From: Pseudomonas sp. FP2335
GTDB taxonomy: Bacteria; Pseudomonadota; Gammaproteobacteria; Pseudomonadales; Pseudomonadaceae
DNA length: 64,000 bases
Assembly (NCBI RefSeq): GCF_030687535.1
Contig: NZ_CP117437.1
Span: 5,887,501 to 5,951,500, forward strand
Direction: 5' to 3'
The notes under the pieces are model-generated. The model did not search any database and was not told the origin of the DNA. It was given only the letters and a program-made list of their open reading frames with translations. The position numbers and the translations under genes were made by a program. Shown one piece after another: positions 52,126 through 61,110 of this stretch (within the stretch, counting starts at the first letter, position 1; each line of letters begins with the position of its first letter).

Positions 52126-53796
52126 TCAGCTATCCAACGCTTTGTATTTTTCGCGCAGGTGGTTACGAATCCACACCGCCGACAAGTTCAGCGTGGCGAT
52201 CACCAGCACCAGCAGCAAGGCGGTGGCGTACACCAGTGGCCGTGCCGCTTCGACGTTGGGGCTCTGGAAGCCGACGTCGTAGATATGGAAGCCCAGGTGC
52301 ATGATCTTCTGGTCCAGGTGCAGGTACGGGTAGTTGCCATCCAGCGGCAGCGACGGCGCCAGTTTCACTACCCCTACCAGCATCAGCGGCGCCACTTCAC
52401 CGGCGGCGCGGGCCACGGCGAGGATCATGCCGGTCATCATCGCCGGGCTGGCCATCGGCAGCACGATCTTCCACAGCGTTTCCGCCTTGGTCGCGCCGAG
52501 TGCCAGGGAACCTTCACGCACGGTGCGGGGAATCCGCGCCAGGCCTTCTTCGGTGGCCACGATCACCACCGGCACCGCCAGCAGTGCCAGGGTCAGCGAG
52601 GCCCACAACAGGCCCGGCGTACCAAAGGTCGGGGCCGGCAGGGCTTCGGCGAAGAACAGGCGGTCTACCGAACCACCCAGTACATACACGAAGAAGCCCA
52701 GGCCGAACACGCCGTAGACGATGGCCGGTACGCCCGCCAGGTTGTTCACGGCGATGCGGATGATGCGGGTCAGCGCGTTCTGCTTGGCGTATTCACGCAG
52801 GTAAACCGCCGCCAGTACGCCGAACGGCGTCACGATCATCGCCATGATCAGGGTCATCATCACGGTGCCGAAGATCGCCGGGAAGATCCCGCCTTCGGTG
52901 TTGGCTTCCCGCGGGTCATCGCTGAGGAATTCCCAGACCTTGCTGAAGTAGAAGCCGATCTTGGTAAAGGTGCCCATGGCGTTCGGCTGGTAGGCGTGCA
53001 CCACTTTGCCGATGCCGATCTCGACTTCCTTGCCGTTGCCGTCACGGGCGGTCAGTGCGTCACGGTTGAACTGGGTGTGCAGATCGGCCAGGCGCGCTTC
53101 GATGTCTTGGTAGCGGGCATTCAGCTCGGCGCGGTCGGCAGCCATGTCGGCCTGGGCGGCAGCATCAAGCTTGCCTTCCAGTTCCAGCTTGCGACCGTGC
53201 AGGCGGATGCGTTCCAAACCGGCGTTGATCGCGCCGATGTCGGTTTTTTCCAGGCTCTTGAGCTGGGCAGCCAACTTGTTCACGCGGTCAACGCGGGCTT
53301 GCAACTCCGGCCACGCAGCCTCGCCTTCGGCGATGATCTTGCCATCTTGCTTGACGTTGACCAGGGTGCCGTAGAAGTTACCCCACTCACGGCGCTCGAT
53401 GGCCATCAGCTCGACCGGCTTGGTCTGGTCCTTGAGCCACTCGCCGACGATCCAGGTGAAGTCGTTGCCGTTCAAGTCCCGGTTGCCGACCTTGATCAGC
53501 TCGCGGGTCATGAATTCCGGGCCTTGTTCCGGCACGGGCAGGCCAGCGCTTTTGAGGCGCTCGCGCGGCACTTCTTCTTTCTGCACCACTTCGCCGATGA
53601 CGATGTGGTTTGCCTGGCCCGGTACGCTGTAGTTGGCCTGGATCAGGTCAGCCGGCCAGAAGTGGCCCAAACCACGCACCGCAATCACAGCCAGCAAACC
53701 AATGGTCATGATGACCGCGATGGACACCGCGCCACCGCTGATCCAGACGCCTGGGGCGCCGCTCTTGAACCATCCATTCAGGGAGTTCTGTTTCAC
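52126..53796 (-). CDS. pstA: Phosphate ABC transporter permease PstA, extended form
   Basis: Inner-membrane channel subunit. 556 residues, much longer than the 296 of E. coli PstA. After the first helix (ISGGAVSIAVIMTIGLLAVIAV) there is a large insert (about 50-270) with coiled-coil-like sequence (ELQARVDRVNKLAAQLKSLE), presumably periplasmic. The canonical permease part follows (IFPAIFGTVMMTLIMAMIV) with the EAA loop GSLALGATKAETLWKIVLPMA. The extended form is known in Pseudomonas. It starts 15 bases after the pstC stop. Confidence 0.95.
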   Translation of the reverse strand: MKQNSLNGWFKSGAPGVWISGGAVSIAVIMTIGLLAVIAVRGLGHFWPADLIQANYSVPGQANHIVIGEVVQKEEVPRERLKSAGLPVPEQGPEFMTRELIKVGNRDLNGNDFTWIVGEWLKDQTKPVELMAIERREWGNFYGTLVNVKQDGKIIAEGEAAWPELQARVDRVNKLAAQLKSLEKTDIGAINAGLERIRLHGRKLELEGKLDAAAQADMAADRAELNARYQDIEARLADLHTQFNRDALTARDGNGKEVEIGIGKVVHAYQPNAMGTFTKIGFYFSKVWEFLSDDPREANTEGGIFPAIFGTVMMTLIMAMIVTPFGVLAAVYLREYAKQNALTRIIRIAVNNLAGVPAIVYGVFGLGFFVYVLGGSVDRLFFAEALPAPTFGTPGLLWASLTLALLAVPVVIVATEEGLARIPRTVREGSLALGATKAETLWKIVLPMASPAMMTGMILAVARAAGEVAPLMLVGVVKLAPSLPLDGNYPYLHLDQKIMHLGFHIYDVGFQSPNVEAARPLVYATALLLVLVIATLNLSAVWIRNHLREKYKALDS

Positions 53797-53811
53797 AGAC
53801 TTCTACCTTTC

Positions 53812-56097
53812 TTAAAGCGACGAGTATTTCTTGCGCAGACGCTGACGGATCAGCTCGGCGAGGGTGTTCATGATGAAGGTGAACAGCAGCAGCACCAGCG
53901 CCGAGAGGAACAGCACGCGGTAGTGACTGCCGCCCACTTCCGACTCGGGCATTTCCACCGCGACGTTCGCCGCCAGCGTGCGCAGGCCTTCGAACAGGTT
54001 CATCTCCATCACCGGGGTGTTCCCGGTGGCCATCAGCACGATCATGGTCTCGCCGACGGCGCGGCCCATGCCGATCATCAGGGCCGAGAAGATGCCCGGG
54101 CTGGCGGTCAGGATCACTACGCGGGTCATGGTCTGCCACGGCGTGGCACCCAGGGCCAGCGAGCCCAGGGTCAGGCCACGCGGTACGCTGAACACGGCGT
54201 CTTCGGCGATGGAATAGATGTTCGGGATAACCGCAAAACCCATGGCCAGGCCGACGACCAGGGCGTTGCGCTGGTCGTAGGTGATGCCCAGGTCGTGGGA
54301 GATCCACATGCGCATGTCGCCGCCGAAGAACCAGGTTTCCAGGTACGGGCTCATGTACAGCGAGAGCCAGCCCACAAACAGGATCACCGGGATCAGGATC
54401 GCGCTTTCCCAGCCATCGGGAACACGCAGGCGGATCGACTCAGGCAAGCGGCTGAAGATGAAGCCGGCCACCAGGATGCCAATCGGCAGCAGCATCAACA
54501 GGCTGAAAATCCCCGGCAAATGCCCTTCGACATACGGCGCCAGGAACAGGCCGGCGAAGAAGCCGAGGATCACCGTCGGCATCGCTTCCATCAGTTCGAT
54601 CACCGGCTTGACCTTGCGGCGCAGGCTCGGGGCCATGAAGTAAGCGGTGTAGATCGCCGCGGCGACAGCCAGTGGCGCGGCCAGCAACATGGCGTAGAAC
54701 GCCGCCTTCAGCGTACCGAAGGTCAGTGGCGCCAGGCTCATCTTGGGTTCGAAGTCGGTGTTGGCGGCGGTCGATTGCCAGACGTATTTAGGCTCGTCGT
54801 AGTTCTCGTACCAGACTTTGCTCCACAACGCGCTCCACGAAACTTCCGGGTGCGGGTTGTCCAGCGCCAGCGGTTGCAGCTTGCCACCGGCTTCCACGAT
54901 CACGCGGTTGGCCCGTGGCGACAAGCCGAACACGCCCTGGGCGTCGACCACTTGATCCACCAGCAAGGTGCGATGAGCGGTGCTGTGAAACACACCGAAC
55001 TTGCCGGAAGCATCCAGGGCGGTGAAGCCTTTGCGACGTTCTTCGGCGGTGATTTCAACAACCGGCGCAGTGCCCATCTGGAAGGTGCGGATCTGCTTCA
55101 GACGCTGCTCGCCATCCGGGTCGCGGGCCATGAACCACTGGGCCAGGCCGCCCTTGGAGTTACCGACGATCAGCGAGATACCGCCAACCAGCTGGGTGCT
55201 GGCGGTGATTTCGGCGGTGCCATCTTCCAACAATTTGTAGCGACCGTTGAGGCTCTTGTCGCGCAGGCTGAACACATCGGCCAGGGCGCGACCGTTGATT
55301 ACGTACAGCCACTGTTGGCGCGGATCGATGAAGATCGCCTTCACCGGCTCGGTCATTTGCGGCAGCTCGATACGCTTCTGCTCGCTGGTGACTTCGCCGG
55401 TCATCATGTTTTCTTCGCGGCTCAGGGACAGCACGTTCAGGTGCGAACCGGCGGAACCGGCGACCACCAGGGACGAATCCGTAGCGTTGAGCGCAACGTG
55501 CTCCAGTGGGCGACCGGCGTCATCCAGGACGATCGGCGTTTCACCGTAGGGGTATTCAATCGCAGGCGTAATCGTCTTCTTGCCGTCCGGGTAGGACACC
55601 TTATAGGTGTGGCGGAATACCAGGGACTGGCCATTGGATAAACCAAGGATCACCAGTGGGCTGCCCGGTTGGTCTTCACCAATGGAAGCAACGCTTGTAC
55701 CGGCTGGCAGCGGCAGGTCGACACGCTTGAGTTCGGCGCCGTTTTCGACATTGAAGAACAGTGCCTGGCCCTTGTCGGAAACCCGCATGGCGACCTGGTT
55801 CTGCTCTTCGAGGGAGATCATCAACGGTTTGCCGGCGTCCTGCATCCAGGCGGGCGTCAAGGCGTCTTCCTTGGTCAGCGAGGCGCCCTGGAACAACGGC
55901 GCGACCACGTAGGCGAGGAAGAAGAAGATCAGGGTGATAGCGCCGAGGACGGCGAGGCCGCCGATCAACACGTACCAACGGGTCAGGCGATCTTTGAGCG
56001 CGCGAATGCGGCGCTTGCGTTGCAGCTCAGGCGTATTGAAATCAATGCGCTTGGGAGGAGAAGTCGTCGTCATGGTGGAATTGGCCAGATCATTCAT
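53812..56097 (-). CDS. pstC: Phosphate ABC transporter permease PstC, extended form
   Basis: Partner permease of PstA. 761 residues from ATG 56097 (GTG 56103 and ATG 56073 are alternatives), far longer than the 319 of E. coli PstC. One helix near residue 45-70 (VLIGGLAVLGAITLIFFFLAYVV) is followed by a domain of about 380 residues with beta-propeller-like sequence (GQALFFNVENGAELKRVDLP, RTLLVDQVVDAQGVFGLSPR), then the permease core with EAA loop GSLALGATPWQTMTRVVILTA. AGGGTG stands 6 bases before ATG 56097. A Pho-box-like site lies 23 bases upstream. Confidence 0.95.
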   Translation of the reverse strand: MNDLANSTMTTTSPPKRIDFNTPELQRKRRIRALKDRLTRWYVLIGGLAVLGAITLIFFFLAYVVAPLFQGASLTKEDALTPAWMQDAGKPLMISLEEQNQVAMRVSDKGQALFFNVENGAELKRVDLPLPAGTSVASIGEDQPGSPLVILGLSNGQSLVFRHTYKVSYPDGKKTITPAIEYPYGETPIVLDDAGRPLEHVALNATDSSLVVAGSAGSHLNVLSLSREENMMTGEVTSEQKRIELPQMTEPVKAIFIDPRQQWLYVINGRALADVFSLRDKSLNGRYKLLEDGTAEITASTQLVGGISLIVGNSKGGLAQWFMARDPDGEQRLKQIRTFQMGTAPVVEITAEERRKGFTALDASGKFGVFHSTAHRTLLVDQVVDAQGVFGLSPRANRVIVEAGGKLQPLALDNPHPEVSWSALWSKVWYENYDEPKYVWQSTAANTDFEPKMSLAPLTFGTLKAAFYAMLLAAPLAVAAAIYTAYFMAPSLRRKVKPVIELMEAMPTVILGFFAGLFLAPYVEGHLPGIFSLLMLLPIGILVAGFIFSRLPESIRLRVPDGWESAILIPVILFVGWLSLYMSPYLETWFFGGDMRMWISHDLGITYDQRNALVVGLAMGFAVIPNIYSIAEDAVFSVPRGLTLGSLALGATPWQTMTRVVILTASPGIFSALMIGMGRAVGETMIVLMATGNTPVMEMNLFEGLRTLAANVAVEMPESEVGGSHYRVLFLSALVLLLFTFIMNTLAELIRQRLRKKYSSL

Positions 56098-56119
56098 GCG
56101 CACACCCTAGCGATCCTGT

Positions 56120-56137
56120 ATGACAGAAAGATGACAA
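56120..56137 (-). promoter_or_regulatory. Pho box upstream of pstC
   Basis: On the minus strand TTGTCAT-CTTT-CTGTCAT matches the two CTGTCAT repeats of the PhoB site at 13 of 14 positions. It implies that pstCAB-phoU can be read from its own phosphate-controlled promoter in addition to the pstS one. The -10 at the expected distance (near 56107-56112) is weak, and the site is unusually close to the start codon. Confidence 0.65.
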
Positions 56138-56213
56138 TGCAGTGACGCAAGAAATCCGCCGCGTAGCAGAGCTGGCAGCGGACTGAAAATTAGGAGGTGT
56201 AGACCGGTTTGCT

Positions 56214-56304
56214 TGTGTGGGAGCGGGCTTGCTCGCGAAGGCGGCGTGTCATTCAACACAGTGGCGACTGATACACCGCCTTCGCGAGCAAGCCCGCTCC
56301 CACA
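56214..56304. repeat. REPIN between pstS and pstC
   Basis: Inverted REP pair (GTGGGAGCGGGCTTGCTCGC and complement), 31 bases after the pstS stop. It may protect or end the abundant pstS message. Confidence 0.9.
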
Positions 56305-56334
56305 GGGCCCGCTGCTACACCAGGTATTGCAGGC

Positions 56335-57321
56335 TTACTTGGCGCCTTCTTTCAAACCCAGGTCAGCCAGGGCCTTGGCGGCAACTTTGGCTGGCAGTGG
56401 GATGTAGCCGTCTTTCACGACAACTTCCTGGCCCTGTTTGGACAGCACCAGTTTCACGAACTCAGCTTCCAGCGGAGCCAGAGGCTTGTTCGGGGCTTTG
56501 TTGACGTAAACGTAGAGGAAACGCGACAGCGGGTATTTGCCGTTCAGGGCGTTTTCTTCGCTGTCTTCGATGAAGTCAGTGCTGCCTTTTTTAGCCAGGG
56601 CAACGGTCTTCACGCTTGCAGTCTTGTAGCCGATGCCCGAGTAACCGATGCCGTTCAGCGAGGAGCTGATCGACTGCACGACCGAAGCCGAGCCTGGTTG
56701 TTCGTTCACGTTTGGCTTGTAGTCGCCTTTGCACAGGGCTTCTTCTTTGAAGTAGCCGTAAGTGCCGGATACCGAGTTACGACCGAACAGTTGCACTGGC
56801 TTGTTGGCCAGGTCGCCAGTCACACCCAGGTCGCCCCAGGTTTTTACGTCAGCTTTGCCGCCGCACAGACGAGTCGAGGAGAAGATCGCGTCGACTTGTT
56901 CCATGGTCAGGTGCTGAATCGGGTTGTCCTTGTGTACGAATACAGCCAGGGCGTCCACGGCAACCGGGATAGCGGTTGGCTTGTAGCCGTACTTCTGCTC
57001 GAAGGCAGCCAGTTCGGTGTCCTTCATCTTGCGGCTCATCGGGCCCAGGTTGGAGGTGCCTTCAGTCAACGCAGGTGGCGCGGTGGCGGAGCCAGCGGCC
57101 TGAATCTGGATGTTTACGTTCGGGTATTCTTTTTTGTAGGACTCAGCCCACAGGGTCATCAGGTTGGCCAGGGTGTCAGAACCAACGCTGGACAAGTTGC
57201 CCGACACACCGGTGGTCTTGGTGTAGCTCGGGATAGCTGGGTCAACAGCGGCGAATGCGTTAGCAGTCGCAACGCCAGCAGCGACAAATGTCATAGCCGC
57301 CATCAAACGCTTCAGTTTCAT
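56335..57321 (-). CDS. pstS: Periplasmic phosphate-binding protein PstS
   Basis: High-affinity phosphate receptor of the Pst transporter. 328 residues with a signal peptide ([24 protein letters not shown]). Phosphate-loop features are present: [52 protein letters not shown] and SGIGYKT. It ends [19 protein letters not shown]. First gene of the operon, with a Pho box about 80 bases upstream. Confidence 0.97.
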   Translation of the reverse strand: MKLKRLMAAMTFVAAGVATANAFAAVDPAIPSYTKTTGVSGNLSSVGSDTLANLMTLWAESYKKEYPNVNIQIQAAGSATAPPALTEGTSNLGPMSRKMKDTELAAFEQKYGYKPTAIPVAVDALAVFVHKDNPIQHLTMEQVDAIFSSTRLCGGKADVKTWGDLGVTGDLANKPVQLFGRNSVSGTYGYFKEEALCKGDYKPNVNEQPGSASVVQSISSSLNGIGYSGIGYKTASVKTVALAKKGSTDFIEDSEENALNGKYPLSRFLYVYVNKAPNKPLAPLEAEFVKLVLSKQGQEVVVKDGYIPLPAKVAAKALADLGLKEGAK

Positions 57322-57385
57322 GCCTTACTCCTAGCAGATAGGGATAGTTGGATCGGGGCCAAGTATCGGTAGGCCGTGTGAACAC

Positions 57386-57417
57386 TCTATGTCTGGAATA
57401 TGACAATTAGATGAAAG
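57386..57417 (-). promoter_or_regulatory. Pho box and -10 of the pstS promoter
   Basis: On the minus strand CTTTCAT-CTAA-TTGTCAT (57417-57400) fits the PhoB site at 12 of 14 positions; CATAGA (57391-57386) is placed as a -10, 8 bases further on. Confidence 0.7.
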
Positions 57418-57510
57418 GCCAGTATTGGCTTTAAACGCAGCTAAACGGGGAAAGGCCGAGAATACAGGGGGTTTGGCAACAACGGGGGTGGCTCAGAAAT
57501 ACTCTGTAAT

Positions 57511-57543
57511 GTGATCGTTCCTACATTGCATAGGAACGATCAC
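57511..57543. repeat. Perfect 13-base inverted repeat
   Basis: GTGATCGTTCCTA (57511-57523) and TAGGAACGATCAC (57531-57543) are perfect complements around CATTGCA. It lies 10 bases after the MFS gene's stop. There is no T-run, so it is not a classical terminator; it resembles the short GATCGTTCC-type palindromes scattered in Pseudomonas genomes. It may still act as the transcript end for the MFS gene. Confidence 0.75.
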
Positions 57544-57553
57544 TCTCAAGCGC

Positions 57554-58843
57554 TTAGCGGGAACGCTTCCACAGATACCCACCCACCAACATCCCCATCA
57601 CACACAGCACGGCGACATAGTAGGCAGGGCCCATCGGGCTTTCCTTCATCAGCAACGACACCGCCAGCGGCGTCAGGCCGCCAAAGATGGCGTAGGCGAC
57701 GTTGTAGGAAAACGACAAGCCGCTGAAGCGCACCACGGGTGGGAAGGCTTTCACCATCACGTAAGGCACCACGCCGATGGTGCCGACGAACAAACCGGTC
57801 AGGGCGTACAGCGGGAACAGCCAGTCCGGATGCTGGAAGAGGCTGTGGTACAGGGTCCACGAGCTGCCGAGCAGCAACAGGCAACCGGCGACCAGCACAC
57901 GGCCAGCGCCGAAACGGTCGGCCAGGGCACCGGAGAGGATGCAGCCCAGGCTCAAGGTGACGATGGCCAGGCTGTTGGCTTGCAGGGCGACGGTCGGCGC
58001 GAAGTGGTAGACGGTCTGCAGCACGGTCGGGGTCATCAGGATGACCACGACGATACCGGCCGACAGCAGCCAGGTCAGCAGCATCGACAGCACGATGGCA
58101 CCACGATGGTCACGCAAAACCGCACGCAGCGGCAGTTCGGCGGCCAGGGTCTTGCGTTGCTGCATCTCGGCGAAGATCGGCGTTTCATGCAGCCAGCGAC
58201 GCAGGTACACCGACAACAGGCCGAACACACCGCCAAGCAGGAACGGGATGCGCCAGGCGAAATCCGAAACCTCTACCGGGGTGTACAGGGTGTTGATGGC
58301 CGTCGCCACCAGCGAACCCAGCAGAATGCCGGCGGTGAGGCCGCTGGTCAGGGTGCCGCAGGCATAACCGACGTGGCGCGGCGGTACATGTTCGGAGACA
58401 AACACCCAGGCGCCCGGTACTTCGCCGCCAATCGCCGCGCCCTGGATCACGCGCATTAGCAGCAACAGGATCGGTGCCCACAGGCCGATCTGCGCGTAGG
58501 TCGGCAGCAGGCCCATGATCAGGGTCGGCACGGCCATCATGAAGATACTCAGGGTGAACATCTTCTTGCGACCCAGCAGGTCGCCGAAGTGCGCCATGAT
58601 GATGCCGCCCAGCGGGCGTGCCAGGTAGCCGGCGGCAAAGATGCCGAAGGTCTGCATCATGCGCAGCCATTCAGGCATATCGACGGGGAAAAAGAGTTTT
58701 CCGACCACGGTGGCGAAAAACACGAAAATAATGAAATCATAAAATTCCAGCGCCCCGCCCAAGGCAGACAGCGACAGGGTTTTATAGTCGTTGCGGGTCA
58801 GCGGGCGCGAAGGTTGCGCACTGCTTGCGGGCACGGAGGACAT
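57554..58843 (-). CDS. MFS transporter, metabolite:H+ symporter type
   Basis: 429 residues with about twelve transmembrane helices. The N-terminal GALEFYDFIIFVFFATVVGKLFFP and GYLARPLGGIIMAHFGDLLGRKKMF (the family loop between helices 2 and 3, G-RPLG-hydrophobic-D-GRK) are typical of the metabolite:H+ symporter group that takes up organic acids and betaines. Substrate unknown. ATG 58843 was chosen; the frame extends another 68 codons upstream through non-coding-looking sequence. It stands just upstream of pstS as in P. aeruginosa but has its own promoter region of 239 bases shared with the divergent thioesterase gene. Confidence 0.88.
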   Translation of the reverse strand: MSSVPASSAQPSRPLTRNDYKTLSLSALGGALEFYDFIIFVFFATVVGKLFFPVDMPEWLRMMQTFGIFAAGYLARPLGGIIMAHFGDLLGRKKMFTLSIFMMAVPTLIMGLLPTYAQIGLWAPILLLLMRVIQGAAIGGEVPGAWVFVSEHVPPRHVGYACGTLTSGLTAGILLGSLVATAINTLYTPVEVSDFAWRIPFLLGGVFGLLSVYLRRWLHETPIFAEMQQRKTLAAELPLRAVLRDHRGAIVLSMLLTWLLSAGIVVVILMTPTVLQTVYHFAPTVALQANSLAIVTLSLGCILSGALADRFGAGRVLVAGCLLLLGSSWTLYHSLFQHPDWLFPLYALTGLFVGTIGVVPYVMVKAFPPVVRFSGLSFSYNVAYAIFGGLTPLAVSLLMKESPMGPAYYVAVLCVMGMLVGGYLWKRSR

Positions 58844-59082
58844 GGCAAGGCTTCTCTTATTAGTCAGAACGGCAGATCCGAGGTGCTGGCTGAGCCAGGA
58901 CGGTTGGGCACGATAGCAAATCGCTTGCAAAAGCACACCAGAAGCACAGTTGTCGGAAAAAGCCGCAATACAGCGGCGAATTGCCAACCAAATCAGCCAT
59001 AGACGGTCGTCGCGGCGCGAGGCTCCCGATATACTCGGCCCTTGCACGCGCCAGACCCGCAGTCTTGAGAGGCATCCTCGGC

Positions 59083-59487
59083 ATGATCGAACTCGAACAA
59101 GAAGACCCCATCCCGCAAGGCGATCTCGCCCTGCAAATCACCGCGCTTCCCCGTGAAACCAACGGCTTTGGCGATATTTTCGGCGGCTGGCTGGTCGCGC
59201 AGATGGACCTCGCCGGCACCGCCATGGCCAGCAAGGTCGCAGGTGGCCGTGTCGCCACCGTGGCCATCGACCGCATGGCGTTCCTGGTGCCGGTCGCCGT
59301 GGGCGCACAACTGTCCTTTTATACCCAGGCCCTGGAAATCGGTCGCAGCTCGATCCAGATGATGGTCGAAGTGTGGAGCGACGACCCGCTGTCCAGCGAA
59401 TGGCGCAAGGTCACCGAGGCGGTGTTCGTGTTCGTCGCCATCGACGGCAGTGGCCGCACGCGCTCGGTTCCATCGCGCGCCCGTTAA
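59083..59487 (+). CDS. Acyl-CoA thioesterase (YciA-type hotdog fold)
   Basis: Hydrolyses acyl-CoA to free acid and CoA in the cytoplasm. 134 residues with the single hotdog-domain pattern: ALPRETNGFGDIFGGWLVAQMDLAG (helix with catalytic aspartate), VATVAIDRMAFLVPVAVG and VWSDDPLSSEWRKVTEAVFVFVAID, read as WRKVTEAVFVFVAID. ATG 59083 gives MIELEQEDPIPQGDLALQI. The preceding 34 codons of open frame have no support. Confidence 0.9.
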   Translation: MIELEQEDPIPQGDLALQITALPRETNGFGDIFGGWLVAQMDLAGTAMASKVAGGRVATVAIDRMAFLVPVAVGAQLSFYTQALEIGRSSIQMMVEVWSDDPLSSEWRKVTEAVFVFVAIDGSGRTRSVPSRAR

Positions 59488-59544
59488 ACCTCGCGGGGTT
59501 TTGACGGTCAATTGCCCCATTGCCTGCCATTTGAGAGCGCTGTT

Positions 59545-60444
59545 ATGCCTACGCCCCACGTTGAAACCGTGAAACTGGATGAGCTGGACTGCTGGCGCAT
59601 CCGCCACAACGGCGCTGAATTGATGGTGGCCCAACAGGGCGCGCATATCTTCAGTTACAAGCGTGATGGCGAGCAGCCGCTGATCTGGCCGAACCCGCAA
59701 GCGGTGTTCAAGCAAGGCAAAGGCATCCGCACCGGCGTGCCGGTGTGCTGGCCGTGGTTTGGTGTGTTTGAGCGCAACCCACAGAGCGTCAAGGCGATGC
59801 GCCAGAGCGAGCAGCCGGCCGGTGCCCATGGTTTTGCGCGCACTGCGTTGTGGGAATTGGCCACGACCGAGCTTGAAGGCGACGCCCTGCGTATCGACCT
59901 GGTCTTGCCTGTGCCGGCGGGCGGCTTCCCCGGCTGGCCCCACCAGGTCGAGCTGATCTTGAGCCTGCTGCTGGACGAACAACTGCATATCCGCCTGACC
60001 AGCCACAACCGTGGTACCGACACCGTGACCCTGAGCCAGGCGCTGCACACCTATTTCGCCGTGAGCGATGTGCGTAACGTGCACGTCGAAGGGTTGGACG
60101 CAACGGCCTATATCGACACCGCCGACGGCTGGACGACCAAACGACAGAGCGGGCTGCTGCACTTCAACGCCGAGACCGATCGCATCTATCTGGATACCCC
60201 GGCGCAGTTGAACATTGTCGACCAGGATTGGCAGCGCCGCATCCAGCTCACCAGCCAGGGCTCGAAATCCACCGTGATCTGGAACCCGTGGACCGAACGC
60301 GCCAAGGCGTTTGATGACATGGCCGATGACGGCTGGACGGGCATGTTGTGCATCGAGACGGCGAATGTGCTGGATGATGTTGTTGAGTTGGCACCCGGCC
60401 GGAGCCACACCCTGGGCGTGAGCATCACAGGTCTCGGCCTGTAA
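59545..60444 (+). CDS. D-hexose-6-phosphate mutarotase (YeaD family)
   Basis: Catalyses interconversion of the anomers of glucose 6-phosphate and related sugars. 299 residues with galactose-mutarotase-like beta-sandwich motifs: GVPVCWPWFGVFERNPQS, QPAGAHGFARTALWEL (catalytic histidine region), LHTYFAVSDVRNVHVEGLDA and the end GRSHTLGVSITGLG. ATG 59545 was preferred to 59512. The thioesterase gene ends 57 bases upstream in the same direction. Confidence 0.9.
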   Translation: MPTPHVETVKLDELDCWRIRHNGAELMVAQQGAHIFSYKRDGEQPLIWPNPQAVFKQGKGIRTGVPVCWPWFGVFERNPQSVKAMRQSEQPAGAHGFARTALWELATTELEGDALRIDLVLPVPAGGFPGWPHQVELILSLLLDEQLHIRLTSHNRGTDTVTLSQALHTYFAVSDVRNVHVEGLDATAYIDTADGWTTKRQSGLLHFNAETDRIYLDTPAQLNIVDQDWQRRIQLTSQGSKSTVIWNPWTERAKAFDDMADDGWTGMLCIETANVLDDVVELAPGRSHTLGVSITGLGL

Positions 60445-60455
60445 GCGCTGATCAA

Positions 60456-60479
60456 AATGTGGGAGCCCGCTCCCACATT
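60456..60479. repeat. Miniature REP hairpin
   Basis: AATGTGGGAGC and GCTCCCACATT are perfect complements around CC. It looks like a REPIN whose middle has been lost, leaving only the outer parts, and lies between two convergent genes where it may act as a terminator. Confidence 0.75.
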
Positions 60480-60495
60480 AGATCTTCGCCAGGCG

Positions 60496-61032
60496 TTAGA
60501 GATCCGACTCCTTTACCACCCTCACCTTGCCAGCATCCAGCGCATACGCTGCATCCGCCAGGTCATTGTTGACCTTCTCCACCTTCAACGTGCCCGTGAC
60601 CCACAGCGGCGTGTAGATGTCATCCAGCTTCAGCCCCTTGGGATAACGCACCAGCACCAGTTGGTTCGGCGGCGGTGGCGGCACGTGGATGCAGGCGCCC
60701 GGGTACGGCACCAGGAAGAACAGCGTGCTGCGGCCCTTGGCGTCGGTTTCCAGCGGCACCGGGTAGCCGCCGATGCGGATATTCTTGCCGTTCATGGCGG
60801 CCACGGTCTTGGTCGAATACATCACCGCCGGCAAGCCTTTGCTCTGCTTCAAGCCACCTTTGTCGGTAAAGGTGCCCTGGGCTTCGGGGGAGTTGTGGTC
60901 GATCTCGGGCATCGCTTCGAGGGCTTTCTGGTCCGACAGCGGCATCAGGTCGAGCCAATCGGTTTCCGGCAGTTCACCGGCGTGGGCCAGGCCGGAGCCG
61001 AGCAAGAGGAGAGTCAACAAAAGACGGCGCAT
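60496..61032 (-). CDS. Periplasmic DUF3299 protein
   Basis: 178 residues from ATG 61032 (ATG 61047 is also possible) with a signal peptide (MRRLLLTLLLLGSGLAHA). The body has the DUF3299 pattern: KNIRIGGYPVPLETDAKGRS, FFLVPYPGACIHVPPPPPNQ and VWVTGTLKVEK-like LWVTGTLKVEKVNNDLADAA. The family is common beside ABC lipoprotein-release genes and has no known biochemical role; none of those partners is seen here. Confidence 0.82.
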   Translation of the reverse strand: MRRLLLTLLLLGSGLAHAGELPETDWLDLMPLSDQKALEAMPEIDHNSPEAQGTFTDKGGLKQSKGLPAVMYSTKTVAAMNGKNIRIGGYPVPLETDAKGRSTLFFLVPYPGACIHVPPPPPNQLVLVRYPKGLKLDDIYTPLWVTGTLKVEKVNNDLADAAYALDAGKVRVVKESDL

Positions 61033-61067
61033 GGAGAGGCTCGACAAGTACAGGTGGCGAGCATTCT

Positions 61068-61098
61068 AGCCCTCTGCGCCTGCGCAGCGCAGAGGGCT
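61068..61098 (-). terminator. Strong hairpin after the GlsB/YeaQ-type gene
   Basis: AGCCCTCTGCGC (61068-61079) pairs perfectly with GCGCAGAGGGCT (61087-61098), 12 base pairs. It lies 12 bases after the gene's stop. No T-run follows on the minus strand, so termination is inferred from stem strength and position. Confidence 0.5.
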
Positions 61099-61110
61099 TT
61101 GTCGCTTAGA

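Noticed and set aside
52012..55641. Plus-strand open frame of 1209 codons opposite pstA and pstC
   Set aside because: It is antisense to two certain genes, has the histidine/arginine/glutamine-rich composition of high-GC shadow frames, and contains translated REPIN sequence. No domain was recognised.
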